From Piscirickettsiaceae bacterium (GTDB lineage Bacteria; Pseudomonadota; Gammaproteobacteria; Nitrosococcales; Methylophagaceae): a DNA stretch of 64,000 bases. The notes beneath the pieces are model-generated. The model was not told the origin of the DNA and did no database searches. It saw nothing but the letters and a program-made list of their open reading frames with translations. This document shows positions 24,201 to 32,525 of the stretch, one piece after another. Position numbers and translations under genes: made by a program. The first letter of the stretch is position 1, and every line of letters starts with the position of its first letter. The stretch covers positions 526,679 to 590,678 of the forward strand of contig JABSQN010000001.1 in NCBI GenBank assembly GCA_013215825.1. The letters run 5' to 3'.

Positions 24201-25630
24201 AGTTGAGCTTGTAGGTCTTTTCCATACATTTCTAAATGATCTAATACCTGATTTTTTTCTGAACTAAGATCGTCTGTTCTACTTTCATTAATCGCCGAGA
24301 AAAAGCGAGTAAAGTTCAGGATCTTGTCATTATCATCACCATTTAAACGTTCTTGGCGATATTGCTGCCATTGCTGTTGCTCTTCTGCCGTTAAGCTTTC
24401 AGGCCAATTTCTGGCGCGATAACGGAACAGCATTTCAGCCAGGCGAGGATCATCAAAGGGCAGTGACAGTGTTTTTAAATGTTCGGGTTCTGCACTACGA
24501 ACTAAATTCATTTTACGTTTATCATTGCCACTGAAAAATCCGCCACCATAAAGAGCCGCATCAGGATCATCAACCGTATCAAATTCACGAGCCTTGAAAA
24601 TATCATTTAATTTTTGAGTGAGATCGCCCGCATCATTCAGCATAGCGAGATGTTTATAATGTAATTCACGGTCAATATCGAGGCGTTTAGCCGCTTCATC
24701 ATTTAAGGTGCTTTCTGGCACCACAATCGGACATTTATTAATATGTAAGGTTTTCAATGCTGGCCGTGAAATACCTTCAGGCAAATCGGCACTTTTTGAA
24801 TATAAGCGTTCTCGCAGTGTATCGGCATCTTCATTAATTAAATCAGAAGGATCATGGCGAAGATCATAAACAATAATACCGTTATTATTAGTAGGATCTT
24901 TGGCAATAGGGACAACTAATGCGGTGCCACAATATTCACTAGGATACATTCTTGATGTGTGAATAAAAGGTGTACGTTCATGAATATTCATCAAGGGTGC
25001 AATGGCATTTTTTCCACGATGTTGATAGATATAATCATACAATTTAGGTTGTGCGGTTTTAATCAGTTTGGCAAGGGCAATAGTGGCATACACATCCACC
25101 AAGGCATCATGTGCGCCTTGGTGTTCAATATTATTAGCGGCAGTCAGTGCCTCTAAACGAAAGCTAGGCTTGCCATCTTCGCGATCAGGCCAATGAATAC
25201 CTTCAGGACGTAACGCACGGGTTAATCGTGCCATATCAATAATATCCCAACGAGAATTACCATTTTGCCACTCACGGGCATAGGCATCATAAAAGTTACG
25301 GTATAACGTAAAGCGAGTAAATTCATCATCAAATCGTAAGCTATTGTAGCCCACGCCACAGGTGCCGGGCACCGAAAACTCATCGTGGATCTGCTTAATA
25401 AATTCTGCCTCTGTCACCCCTTTATCATTGGCTTCTTGTGGTGTTATCCCTGTGATTAAACAGGCTTGAGGATGCGGCAAACTATCATTAGCCTGCTTGC
25501 AATAAATCATCAGTGGTTCAGCGATAATATTTAAGTCTTCATCCGTACGAATACCTGCAAATTGAGAAGGGCGATCATAGCGGGGATCAATGCCAAAGGT
25601 TTCATAATCGTGCCAGTAGAGTGTCTTCAT
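24197..25630 (-). CDS. sbcB: Exonuclease I
   Basis: The 477-residue protein begins with the DEDDh exonuclease motif YWHDYETFG and continues with SQFAGIRTDEDLN. It also has GVGYNSLRFDDEFTRFTLYRN and the NIEHQGAHDALVDVYAT motif. These are the three exonuclease motifs of SbcB, followed by the SH3-like and helical domains (about 200-477). It degrades single-stranded DNA 3' to 5' in mismatch repair and recombination. It is seven bases downstream of the exported DNA ligase gene on the same strand. Confidence 0.95.
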   Translation of the reverse strand: MKTLYWHDYETFGIDPRYDRPSQFAGIRTDEDLNIIAEPLMIYCKQANDSLPHPQACLITGITPQEANDKGVTEAEFIKQIHDEFSVPGTCGVGYNSLRFDDEFTRFTLYRNFYDAYAREWQNGNSRWDIIDMARLTRALRPEGIHWPDREDGKPSFRLEALTAANNIEHQGAHDALVDVYATIALAKLIKTAQPKLYDYIYQHRGKNAIAPLMNIHERTPFIHTSRMYPSEYCGTALVVPIAKDPTNNNGIIVYDLRHDPSDLINEDADTLRERLYSKSADLPEGISRPALKTLHINKCPIVVPESTLNDEAAKRLDIDRELHYKHLAMLNDAGDLTQKLNDIFKAREFDTVDDPDAALYGGGFFSGNDKRKMNLVRSAEPEHLKTLSLPFDDPRLAEMLFRYRARNWPESLTAEEQQQWQQYRQERLNGDDNDKILNFTRFFSAINESRTDDLSSEKNQVLDHLEMYGKDLQAQL

Positions 25631-25636
25631 TGATGG

Positions 25637-26473
25637 TTACCTAATTCTTAGAAATACAGGAAAACGAGGTTTATTATTTTTAGTAAAGCCATAATATTTA
25701 AAGGTGATTATACTGCCGATTGCCGGTGGATATTGCCGTTGTTGGTCGGATAGCCCCGAGCCAACATAAAACGTTATTCCTGAGGGTAATTGACACTGTA
25801 GTGAGCCTAATTTCCCAACGTATTTACCTTTACCCTCTTTATGAGCAATTACTGTGCATTCGCTATCTTGATATTGCTTTACTTTTAAAGCGTGGATCGA
25901 ACGTCCAGTATGGTAGGGCATCGTGGGTTTACGAACCACTAATCCTTCACCGCCTAATGACGTGATTTTATCCAATTCCGTTTTTAAATGGGCGGCTGAT
26001 TGAACAGTGGTTTGTGGAATAATAATAATAAAGGAGCTGGGATGGTGTTCTAAATACACTTCTAAAATAGCCAGTCTATCGAGCAATCCACCTTGCTGCT
26101 TAGGTACTTCAAAAATCTGATAGCTAATAGTGTGCCAGCGCTCATCGGGTGTTTGCTGACGAACAATTGAAATGATAGTTTCAAAATCACCACGTTGAGT
26201 CCACAGTTCACCATCCAGAGTAAAAGGAGGTAAAGCCTGTAAGAACCATTCAGGTGCAGCAATTTTATTTCCTTTGCGGCTTTTAAGTGTTGCTCCATCC
26301 CAAATAGCGCGCATGCCATCGAGTTTCTCACTCATCAACCAGCCTGTTACATCCTGAGAGTCATCATAGGTTTTAAGGAGTAATAGTTCAGCATCTTTTG
26401 CAGAAGCTACTAGGCTAAAAAAAACAAATAGAGATAGACATAGATTAACAGTGAGTTTATGAAACGGTCTCAT
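25637..26473 (-). CDS. ligE: Exported ATP-dependent DNA ligase (LigE type)
   Basis: A 278-residue minimal ligase. A Sec signal peptide (residues 1-25, LCLSLFVFFSLVASAKD) precedes an adenylation domain with the nucleophile Lys50 in SEKLDGMRAIWDG, the ELWT motif and GGEGLVVRKP. A short OB domain follows, with KEGKGKYVGKLGSLQC. Ligases of this class occur in Haemophilus, Neisseria and Vibrio and are thought to act in the periplasm, perhaps on incoming DNA. The start codon overlaps the stop of a 43-codon frame upstream (TAATG). It is encoded together with sbcB. Confidence 0.93.
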   Translation of the reverse strand: MRPFHKLTVNLCLSLFVFFSLVASAKDAELLLLKTYDDSQDVTGWLMSEKLDGMRAIWDGATLKSRKGNKIAAPEWFLQALPPFTLDGELWTQRGDFETIISIVRQQTPDERWHTISYQIFEVPKQQGGLLDRLAILEVYLEHHPSSFIIIIPQTTVQSAAHLKTELDKITSLGGEGLVVRKPTMPYHTGRSIHALKVKQYQDSECTVIAHKEGKGKYVGKLGSLQCQLPSGITFYVGSGLSDQQRQYPPAIGSIITFKYYGFTKNNKPRFPVFLRIR

Positions 26474-26604
26474 TATGATTTGACGACCAGTCTACCCTGA
26501 TCGGTTAAAGTATATTTTTGTAACCGCCCTAAATTTTCACTGATATTAGCGATCAAGTTAATGATTACAGGAGTGATAGTAAAGGGCGGTTGATAGGCTA
26601 TCAT
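26473..26604 (-). pseudogene. Fic-family N-terminal remnant or 43-residue peptide gene
   Basis: ATG 26604 to TAA 26473-26475 encodes 43 residues beginning MIAYQPPFTITPVIINLIAN, with ISENLGRLQK next. This resembles the N-terminal helix seen in many Fic-domain proteins (PPFTIT..I..L.AEISE..GRL). The frame then changes to TLTDQGRLVVKS and stops, with no Fic catalytic motif nearby. It is probably a decayed fragment. However, its stop overlaps the ligE start (TAATG), which could couple their translation. The similarity is from memory of the family. Confidence 0.45.
26522..26591. repeat. Spaced inverted repeat AACCGCCCT / AGGGCGGTT
   Basis: AACCGCCCT (26522-26530) and AGGGCGGTT (26583-26591) are exact reverse complements 52 bases apart, both inside the 43-codon frame before ligE. 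On the minus-strand transcript they could form a long-looped stem and affect ligE translation. Confidence 0.5.
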
Positions 26605-26610
26605 TGGATA

Positions 26611-27891
26611 TTATAAAGTCACAAACACTTTTTCAGCCGCATCCAATGTTGCTTGAATTTCAGCATCACCATGTGCTGCTGAAATAAAGCCGGCTTCATA
26701 AGAGGAAGGCGCGAGGTAGATACCTTGTTCTAACATGCCGTGGAAGAACTTTTTAAAGCGTTCTTGATCACAGGCGACAACTTGATCAAAGCTGGTGACT
26801 TCTTTTTCATCAGTAAAGAAGAGTCCAAACATGCCGCCGACTTGATTGATAGCCAATGGAATTCCTGCTTTTTCCGCACGTTCTTTTAAACCTGTGACTA
26901 AGGCCTTGGCACTGGCAGAAAGCTTTTTATGGAAGTCGGGAGCTTGGATTAATTTAAGTGTACTTAAGCCGGCCGCCATGGCAACGGGATTACCTGATAA
27001 TGTACCTGCTTGATAGACTGAACCGAGTGGCGCGATACATTCCATGACTTCACGTTTGCCACCGAAAGCGCCGACCGGCAAACCGCCACCGACGATTTTA
27101 CCCAAGGTGGTTAAGTCGGGTTTTACCTTATACATTTCTTGTGCGCCACCTAATGCTACGCGAAAGCCTGTCATCACTTCATCAAAAATAAGTACAGCGT
27201 CTGATTGGTCGCAGATGTCGCGCAAACCTTGCAAGAAACCTTCTGCGGGTGGAATGCAATTCATATTGCCTGCAACAGGTTCAACAATAATGCAGGCAAT
27301 CTGGTCGCCTAATTTGGCAAAGCAATCACGGACAGAATCAAGGTCGTTATAAGTCAGTGTAAGGGTATGCTCTGCTAATGAAGCTGGAACGCCAGCGGAG
27401 GAAGGTTCTCCTAATGTTAGTGCGCCAGAGCCTGCTTTAACTAGTAAAGAGTCAGCATGACCGTGGTAACAACCTTCAAATTTAACGATTTTGTCGCGGC
27501 CGGTATAACCACGAGCAAGACGAATGGCGCTCATGGTGGCTTCAGTACCTGAACTGACCATACGTACCAATTCCATTGACGGCACAAGGCGACATAAGGT
27601 ATCTGCCATTTCGATTTCTATTTCAGTCGGTGCGCCAAAGCCTAGGCCGTGGGTGACTGATTCTTGTACTGCACTAATGACATCCGGATGAGCATGACCT
27701 AAAATCATTGGCCCCCAAGAGCCAATATAATCAATATAACGATTACCTTCTGCATCGGTGATCCAAGCACCTTTGCCTTCACGGAAGAAAATAGGATCAC
27801 CACCCACACCGTTGAAAGCGCGAACAGGTGAGTTTACGCCACCAGGAATATGTTGTTGTGCTTGGGAAAAAAGTTCGTGGTTTGTCGTCAT
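26611..27891 (-). CDS. hemL: Glutamate-1-semialdehyde 2,1-aminomutase
   Basis: The 426-residue protein has the class III aminotransferase fold with PLP lysine Lys265 in [44 protein letters not shown] and the gating loop [19 protein letters not shown] are HemL signatures. It converts glutamate 1-semialdehyde to 5-aminolevulinate in the C5 haem pathway. It is divergent from the two-component genes across a 75-base gap. Downstream genes on the same strand (the remnant and ligE) may be read from its promoter. Confidence 0.97.
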   Translation of the reverse strand: MTTNHELFSQAQQHIPGGVNSPVRAFNGVGGDPIFFREGKGAWITDAEGNRYIDYIGSWGPMILGHAHPDVISAVQESVTHGLGFGAPTEIEIEMADTLCRLVPSMELVRMVSSGTEATMSAIRLARGYTGRDKIVKFEGCYHGHADSLLVKAGSGALTLGEPSSAGVPASLAEHTLTLTYNDLDSVRDCFAKLGDQIACIIVEPVAGNMNCIPPAEGFLQGLRDICDQSDAVLIFDEVMTGFRVALGGAQEMYKVKPDLTTLGKIVGGGLPVGAFGGKREVMECIAPLGSVYQAGTLSGNPVAMAAGLSTLKLIQAPDFHKKLSASAKALVTGLKERAEKAGIPLAINQVGGMFGLFFTDEKEVTSFDQVVACDQERFKKFFHGMLEQGIYLAPSSYEAGFISAAHGDAEIQATLDAAEKVFVTL

Positions 27892-27966
27892 AATGGAATC
27901 CTAAAGGTTTTTTTGTTAAATGTGCGATAATTCTAGCTTAATTATTAGTCAATACTGATCCAATTT

Positions 27967-29307
27967 ATGAGCTTAAAATTTCGAATTGTAGTCATTGTAA
28001 CCATTATCTTGCTGATTAACTTTGCCGCGGCAGGTTTTTTTATGGTCAAGAATGCCCGCCAAGCATTAATTGCAGAAATGGAATCAAGTACCCAATTAGC
28101 GAAAGGCTTGTTAATTAATGCCTTACCGACCTTACGATTTTCCAATGATTTAGGCTTACGTTTAACTATGATTGTTGATAGCGTGCGAGATACACGCCAT
28201 ATTCGCGCATGGTTTGAGGATATGCATGGCCAACCATTGATTGGTCGTGAGAAAGAATCGGAAGGCTTTATTAATAAACCTGATGCACCGAACTGGTTTA
28301 TAAAATTGATGGAGCCGGAATCTGTAGCTTTTAGACGATTAATCACTAAAGGTAGTAAATCTTACGGCTATTTAGTTGTTGAAGCTGATCCGAGTGATGA
28401 AGTCACCGAAGTTTGGCGAGATGTACAGGTTTTATTCTGGCTTGGCAGTTTCTTTTTAGTATTAATTGTTGGTCTGGTATATGTCGCTTTAAGACAAGGT
28501 CTTCGACCCTTAGAAGAACTTGCCGATGCATTAGCGAAGTTAGAAAAAGGGGATTTCACTACACGAGTTGAAACCTCAGTAGTTAAAGAACTAAATCCCA
28601 TCCAAAACCGCTTTAATCACATGGCAAAAGTATTAGAAAAAACACTGGAAGAAAACCACTCATTGGCATCAAATATCCTCACCGTTCAAGAAGAAGAACG
28701 TCGCGATTTAGCCCGTGAATTACATGATGAATTGGGACCATGCTTATTTGGTATTTGTGTTGATTTGGCGGATATTGATCGAATTGCAGGCGAACATTTA
28801 TTAGGTGACATTCAAAAAAAAGTGGGCTCAGTTAAGGTAATTACCAATCAAATACAATCCTTGATTCGTAAAATGTTAAGCCGCTTACGCCCGATGACAT
28901 TGGATGATTTAGGCTTGTATGATGCCCTACGCGATATGATTCATAATTGGCGTGATAGGCAACCTGAAATTGATTGGGAATGGGATTTTGTTGGGGATTA
29001 CCGAGACTTGCCGGATACGATACAGGTTACCGTTTATCGAATTGTGCAAGAATGTACAACCAACTGTGTTCGACACGCTAATGCAAGTCATGTAAAAGTA
29101 GAAGTGAAACGTGATGCACAAAGCCTAAAAGTATCGGTTACCGACGATGGTAAAGGGCTTTCGGTAGATGGCGTCAGTGGCTTTGGTTTGATTGGTATGC
29201 GTGAACGGGTATCAGCACTAGGCGGACGAATTGCATTTGATACAGAGGAAGGACTGGGCCTGCAGGTGCGGGTATTAATTCCACTAAAAGAAGATGATAA
29301 AACATGA
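27967..29307 (+). CDS. NarX-type sensor histidine kinase (HisKA_3)
   Basis: A 446-residue kinase with two membrane helices (about 5-26 and 155-175) enclosing a periplasmic domain of about 125 residues. A HAMP linker (about 178-232) and the HisKA_3 motif RDLARELHDELG with phospho-acceptor His253 follow. The C-terminal HATPase has DDGKGLS and GFGLIGMRERVSALGG. The ligand is unknown. It overlaps its response regulator gene by four bases. NarL-class pairs control C1 oxidation in some methylotrophs, but nothing here shows the target. Confidence 0.92.
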   Translation: MSLKFRIVVIVTIILLINFAAAGFFMVKNARQALIAEMESSTQLAKGLLINALPTLRFSNDLGLRLTMIVDSVRDTRHIRAWFEDMHGQPLIGREKESEGFINKPDAPNWFIKLMEPESVAFRRLITKGSKSYGYLVVEADPSDEVTEVWRDVQVLFWLGSFFLVLIVGLVYVALRQGLRPLEELADALAKLEKGDFTTRVETSVVKELNPIQNRFNHMAKVLEKTLEENHSLASNILTVQEEERRDLARELHDELGPCLFGICVDLADIDRIAGEHLLGDIQKKVGSVKVITNQIQSLIRKMLSRLRPMTLDDLGLYDALRDMIHNWRDRQPEIDWEWDFVGDYRDLPDTIQVTVYRIVQECTTNCVRHANASHVKVEVKRDAQSLKVSVTDDGKGLSVDGVSGFGLIGMRERVSALGGRIAFDTEEGLGLQVRVLIPLKEDDKT

Positions 29308-29939
29308 AACAGACAGTAACGATTTTAGTTGTTGATGATCACCCTATTGTGCGAGCAGGTTGCCGTCAACTGATTCAACAAATTCCAAATGCCACCGTTA
29401 TTGAAGCCGAGACTGGTGAAGATGGCTATCGACTATTCCAAGAAAGCTATCCGGATATGGTCTTACTTGATATCACATTGCCTGGAATAGGCGGCTTGGA
29501 AATATTACGAAAAATGCGAGCCAACCGTGAAAAAGCCAAGATATTAATGTTTAGTATGCATGAAGATCCTGTCTTTGCTTCACGGGCCATGCAAGCAGGG
29601 GCGAGGGGTTATATCACCAAAAATAATGCTGCCGATCATTTAGTCGAAGCGATAGAACAGGTATTGAGCGGCAAAACATATTTAAGCCCCGATGTTGCAC
29701 AACAACTTGCCATGCTAAATATAGGTGCGGGAACCAGCGCTTTAAGTGATTTATCACGACGTGAGTTAGAGATTTTGCGGCTACTAGGTGAAGGAAACAG
29801 CATGACCGAAATGTCAGGCATATTAGGGATCAGTTATAAAACAGTCGCAAATAATCTGACACAAATAAAAAGCAAACTTGATATTAGCAAAACGGCAGAG
29901 TTGATGCGGTTTGCCATTAGTCACGGCTTGTCATCGTAA
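29304..29939 (+). CDS. LuxR/NarL-family response regulator
   Basis: The 211-residue protein has a receiver domain with the acidic pair in VVDDHP, phospho-acceptor Asp56 (MVLLDITLPG) and Lys in ITKNNAA. After a short linker a LuxR-type helix-turn-helix follows (LSRRELEILRLLGEGNSMTEM...LGISYKTVANNLTQIKSKL). It is translationally coupled to the kinase gene (ATGA). The 3' untranslated region carries overlapping hairpins described separately. Confidence 0.94.
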   Translation: MKQTVTILVVDDHPIVRAGCRQLIQQIPNATVIEAETGEDGYRLFQESYPDMVLLDITLPGIGGLEILRKMRANREKAKILMFSMHEDPVFASRAMQAGARGYITKNNAADHLVEAIEQVLSGKTYLSPDVAQQLAMLNIGAGTSALSDLSRRELEILRLLGEGNSMTEMSGILGISYKTVANNLTQIKSKLDISKTAELMRFAISHGLSS

Positions 29940-29975
29940 TACATTTATACGCGTCGTCTTTTTCACCATGCCTGT

Positions 29976-30037
29976 GAAAAAACAGTTTCAAAATACTTAT
30001 TTATATTAGTAAACGGTACTTTTCCAACTGTTTTTTC
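29976..30037 (+). terminator. Terminator-like 12-bp inverted repeat after the response regulator gene
   Basis: GAAAAAACAGTT (29976-29987) pairs exactly with AACTGTTTTTTC (30026-30037), giving an A-rich 5' arm and a T6 run. The 38-base loop is long. Its left arm is also used by the alternative hairpin TTTTTCAC/GTGAAAAA (29959-29966 with 29974-29981), so only one of the two can form. Confidence 0.5.
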
Positions 30038-30060
30038 CTCGTCCTGACAAAAAACACTTA

Positions 30061-30091
30061 TTGTATAAGTGTATTACCCTGATTCTATATA
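30061..30091 (+). promoter_or_regulatory. Promoter-like pair for the intergenic RNA
   Basis: TTGTAT (30061-30066) and TATATA (30086-30091) are separated by 19 bases, which is longer than ideal. Transcription would start near 30098, just before the 5' arm of the long-range stem of the RNA candidate. Confidence 0.35.
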
Positions 30092-30097
30092 ACGTTA

Positions 30098-30287
30098 AAA
30101 GAGTAAGGCTGAGAGAAAAAGGGAATAATTTCCTGAATTATTGGGAGAAGTCACTCAATCATAAATAACTTGCACTGCGTATCATGTATCACAAGTTATA
30201 GGAGTTCAGCTTCCAGTTACTTAATATTTCTCTCTCCTTCGTTAAGAAGGTTTAAGGTTCAACTGATTATGTTGGACCTTTTTTTTG
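30098..30287 (+). ncRNA. Candidate structured small RNA of about 190 nt
   Basis: The 5' and 3' parts can pair: AAGG (30105-30108) with CCTT (30236-30239), and GAGAGAAA (30111-30118) with TTTCTCTC (30227-30234). Inside lie AATAATT/AATTATT (30124-30130 with 30136-30142) and ATAACTTG/CAAGTTAT (30165-30172 with 30192-30199). An intrinsic terminator closes the unit. No gene follows on this strand, so it is not an ordinary leader. I cannot assign a known family. The closed-stem shape recalls 6S RNA, but the sequence does not match. Confidence 0.5.
30254..30287 (+). terminator. Rho-independent terminator of the intergenic RNA
   Basis: AAGGTTCAAC (30254-30263) pairs with GTTGGACCTT (30271-30280), with one G-T wobble and a seven-base loop, followed by a T run to about 30286. 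It reads on the plus strand, opposite to the next gene. Confidence 0.85.
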
Positions 30288-30453
30288 CCTGGAATTTATA
30301 GATTGCGTATTTTCGTCATTTTTACTTGTTTTTATGGGTAACACTTAGTGCCAATCATTGAAAAGTAATATGTCCTGCGGCGTTAACAATTCTTTTTATC
30401 AACGCCTTTAATGAAAACTCGATTTATCAGCGTTTTTAAGAAATAAGAGGGTA

Positions 30454-30882
30454 TTAAGTTCTTTCCCCTATTTGGATCAAAGACACCACATCTTTTTTAA
30501 TTTTAGTTGATGAAGATCTTGGATTATATTTAATTTGAACAATTTCTTTGCCTTGGGATTTTAGATAGTCTTCCACGCCTTTATTATGAGGTTTTCTTCC
30601 CCAGTCTTCGCCGATAACAAAAATATCAGCCTTAACTTCCTTGCAAACTGCAATATAATCTAATTCGTGATACGGCAATACAATATCGACACAGCTGAGT
30701 GCTTGGAGCATTTCTATCCGTTGTTCAAGTGGGATAACAGGGATATTAGGCTTATACAATTGAACGACTTCATCGGATGCAACACCAACAGCAACAGTGT
30801 CACCTAGACTAGCGCAGTATTCTAATAAAGCGAGATGACCTACATGCAATAAATCAAATGTACCAACAGTGTAAACAACCAT
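30454..30882 (-). CDS. Nucleotidyltransferase of the TagD/cytidylyltransferase family
   Basis: The 142-residue protein has the HIGH-like motif GTFDLLHVGH (His13, His16) and a C-terminal SSSTKIKKD, the ISTT/KMSKS-like block of glycerol-3-phosphate cytidylyltransferases. FVIGEDWGRKPHNKG resembles the product-binding loop of TagD and related CDP-alcohol-forming enzymes. It probably transfers CMP to a phosphorylated alcohol. The divergent neighbour encodes a CDP-alcohol phosphotransferase, which could use the product. The alcohol is not known. Confidence 0.85.
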   Translation of the reverse strand: MVVYTVGTFDLLHVGHLALLEYCASLGDTVAVGVASDEVVQLYKPNIPVIPLEQRIEMLQALSCVDIVLPYHELDYIAVCKEVKADIFVIGEDWGRKPHNKGVEDYLKSQGKEIVQIKYNPRSSSTKIKKDVVSLIQIGERT

Positions 30883-30987
30883 GAATAATTAAACCCTTTA
30901 AACCCGTTAAGTGTCTTGTTATCATAACATGTTAACCGTATCAAAATATTGACGACATACCGATTAATAAATTATTAAGGAATCATC

Positions 30988-31653
30988 GTGACAACAGAAA
31001 ATTTATCAGCTAATAAAGAACAACCAGGCACTATAATTTCTTATGTTAATGATGCGCCCAATCTATGTTCATTGGCAGGTTTGGCATGTACTTTAGTCGC
31101 AATTTATTGCAGTATCATCGGTGTTTATGCCATTGCAATGATTGGTATGATTTGGGCAGTTGCATTTGATTGGGCTGATGGGCTTATTGCACGCAGAATG
31201 AAAGGCCGAACCAAGCAGCAAGGTGTGTTTGGTGGACAACTTGATGTTTTGATAGATATCGTAAGCTATGGTGTTACCCCCGCTATTTTATTGTTAAGTT
31301 ATGGCGGCTTTGAGCCGCTTTTCTTAGTGGGTGCATTTTTAATGATGGCGGGAGCGGCCATACGTTTAAGTTACTTTAGTACCTTCGGTCTTGTCGGTGG
31401 CAAACACTATACCGGTCTTGCTCTGGATAATAACAGTATCATATTGGTTTTTATCGTTCTTTTTGCAGGCTTTTTTAGCCAAGAAACCTTTTCATATATT
31501 CTTTATGCCAGCTGTCTAATACTGACGTTTCTGAATGTTTCTCAAATTAAGACACCTAAATTGTCGGGTGCTCCTCGCAATGTATATATTCTTGCTGGAT
31601 ATACATTGGGTGTCACCGCGATATATGGATTAATATTCATTAATCAAGCTTAA
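30988..31653 (+). CDS. CDP-alcohol phosphatidyltransferase family membrane enzyme
   Basis: A 221-residue protein with about six membrane helices and the full family motif, D61-x2-D64-G65-x2-A68-R69 ... G82-x3-D86-x3-D90. The later RLSYFSTFGLVGGKHYTGL resembles type II phosphatidylserine synthases. It starts with GTG 30988 after AAGGA at 30978-30982. The enzyme moves a phospho-alcohol from a CDP-linked donor to an acceptor. The substrates may be non-standard, given the neighbouring cytidylyltransferase. Confidence 0.87.
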   Translation: MTTENLSANKEQPGTIISYVNDAPNLCSLAGLACTLVAIYCSIIGVYAIAMIGMIWAVAFDWADGLIARRMKGRTKQQGVFGGQLDVLIDIVSYGVTPAILLLSYGGFEPLFLVGAFLMMAGAAIRLSYFSTFGLVGGKHYTGLALDNNSIILVFIVLFAGFFSQETFSYILYASCLILTFLNVSQIKTPKLSGAPRNVYILAGYTLGVTAIYGLIFINQA

Positions 31654-31760
31654 TTGGAAGCTTTGGGAAAATAGCTAGGTCTTTCTTCAATTTTACATTT
31701 CCTTGTATGCCTTTCTCTTGCTATTATTGCCGTCTAATTTTATTTGATGATGGCCCCTTT

Positions 31761-32525
31761 ATGAAAAACCACAAATGGATTAAACCGCACTGGATTTTAA
31801 CACTGTTGTTGATTGTCTCTCCGGCAACAATGGCGGGTAGTCTTGAACATGCACTCGATACACAAGTTAAAACAGATCTTGCCGCTCAAAAATCACAACA
31901 GCAAGTGGATAATTTGGCGGATGAAACCATTTCAATGCTGGCAGAATATCGTGAAATATTACGACAAACAAGTAGTTTACAAACGTATAACAATCAGCTT
32001 GATAAATTAGTCATTTCCCAGCAAAAAGAACTCAACTCTATTGATGTGCAATTGCGTAATATCGAAACGACTCAGCGTGATATTGTGCCGTTAATGTTGA
32101 AAATGATTGAGGTAATGTCACTATTTGTTGAGTTAGATCTGCCATTTTTGCCAGAAGAACGCCAAACGCGAATTATTCAGCTTCAAACATTAATGGAACG
32201 TGCCGATGTGACATTGGCTGAAAAATATCGTCGTATTCTTGAAGCGTATCAGGTTGAAACAGAATATGGCCGTACGATTGAGGCGTATAAAGGTGATTTA
32301 ACGATTGAAGAGACGACACGAACTGTTGATTTTCTACGTATTGGTCGTGTAAGTTTGTATTATTTAACCTTAGATGGGCTGGAAGCCGGTGTGTGGAATG
32401 CGGGCTGGCAACGATTAGATAATGACTATCTACAGGGAATTTCACAGGCATTAAAAATTGCAAAAAAACAATTACCCCCTGATTTGTTGGTGTTACCAGT
32501 TAAAACAGCGGAGGTTGCACAATGA
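31761..32525 (+). CDS. DUF3450 periplasmic coiled-coil protein of a TonB2-type system
   Basis: The 254-residue protein starts at ATG 31761 with a signal peptide (WILTLLLIVSPATMAG); the frame upstream to 31707 lacks one. Residues 25-140 form a predicted coiled coil. The rest (YRRILEAYQVETEYGRTIEAY and VSLYYLTLDG) is the DUF3450 signature. DUF3450 genes regularly open operons with ttpC, exbB, exbD and tonB in gammaproteobacteria. It overlaps the next gene by four bases. Its exact function is not known. Confidence 0.9.
   Translation: MKNHKWIKPHWILTLLLIVSPATMAGSLEHALDTQVKTDLAAQKSQQQVDNLADETISMLAEYREILRQTSSLQTYNNQLDKLVISQQKELNSIDVQLRNIETTQRDIVPLMLKMIEVMSLFVELDLPFLPEERQTRIIQLQTLMERADVTLAEKYRRILEAYQVETEYGRTIEAYKGDLTIEETTRTVDFLRIGRVSLYYLTLDGLEAGVWNAGWQRLDNDYLQGISQALKIAKKQLPPDLLVLPVKTAEVAQ

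Larger units (their letters stand above)
29940..30453. other. 514-base non-coding region between convergent genes
   Basis: No plausible gene is seen here on either strand. From left to right it holds a compact hairpin (29959-29981), a perfect 12-bp inverted repeat with a T run (29976-30037), a promoter-like pair (30061-30091), a likely structured RNA ending in a strong terminator (to 30287), and an AT-rich tail. The tail contains a weak GGCGTT/AACGCC stem near 30380-30407. Confidence 0.7.

Noticed and set aside
30100-30160. A TPP riboswitch, because of GGCTGAGA near 30107
   Set aside because: The second conserved THI-box half (ACC..TGAACCTGAT..GGTTA) is absent and no thiamine gene follows.
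30098-30287. The intergenic RNA as 6S RNA
   Set aside because: The closing stem and size fit loosely, but the 6S sequence motifs and the usual neighbouring cyclo-ligase gene are not seen, so I kept it as unclassified.
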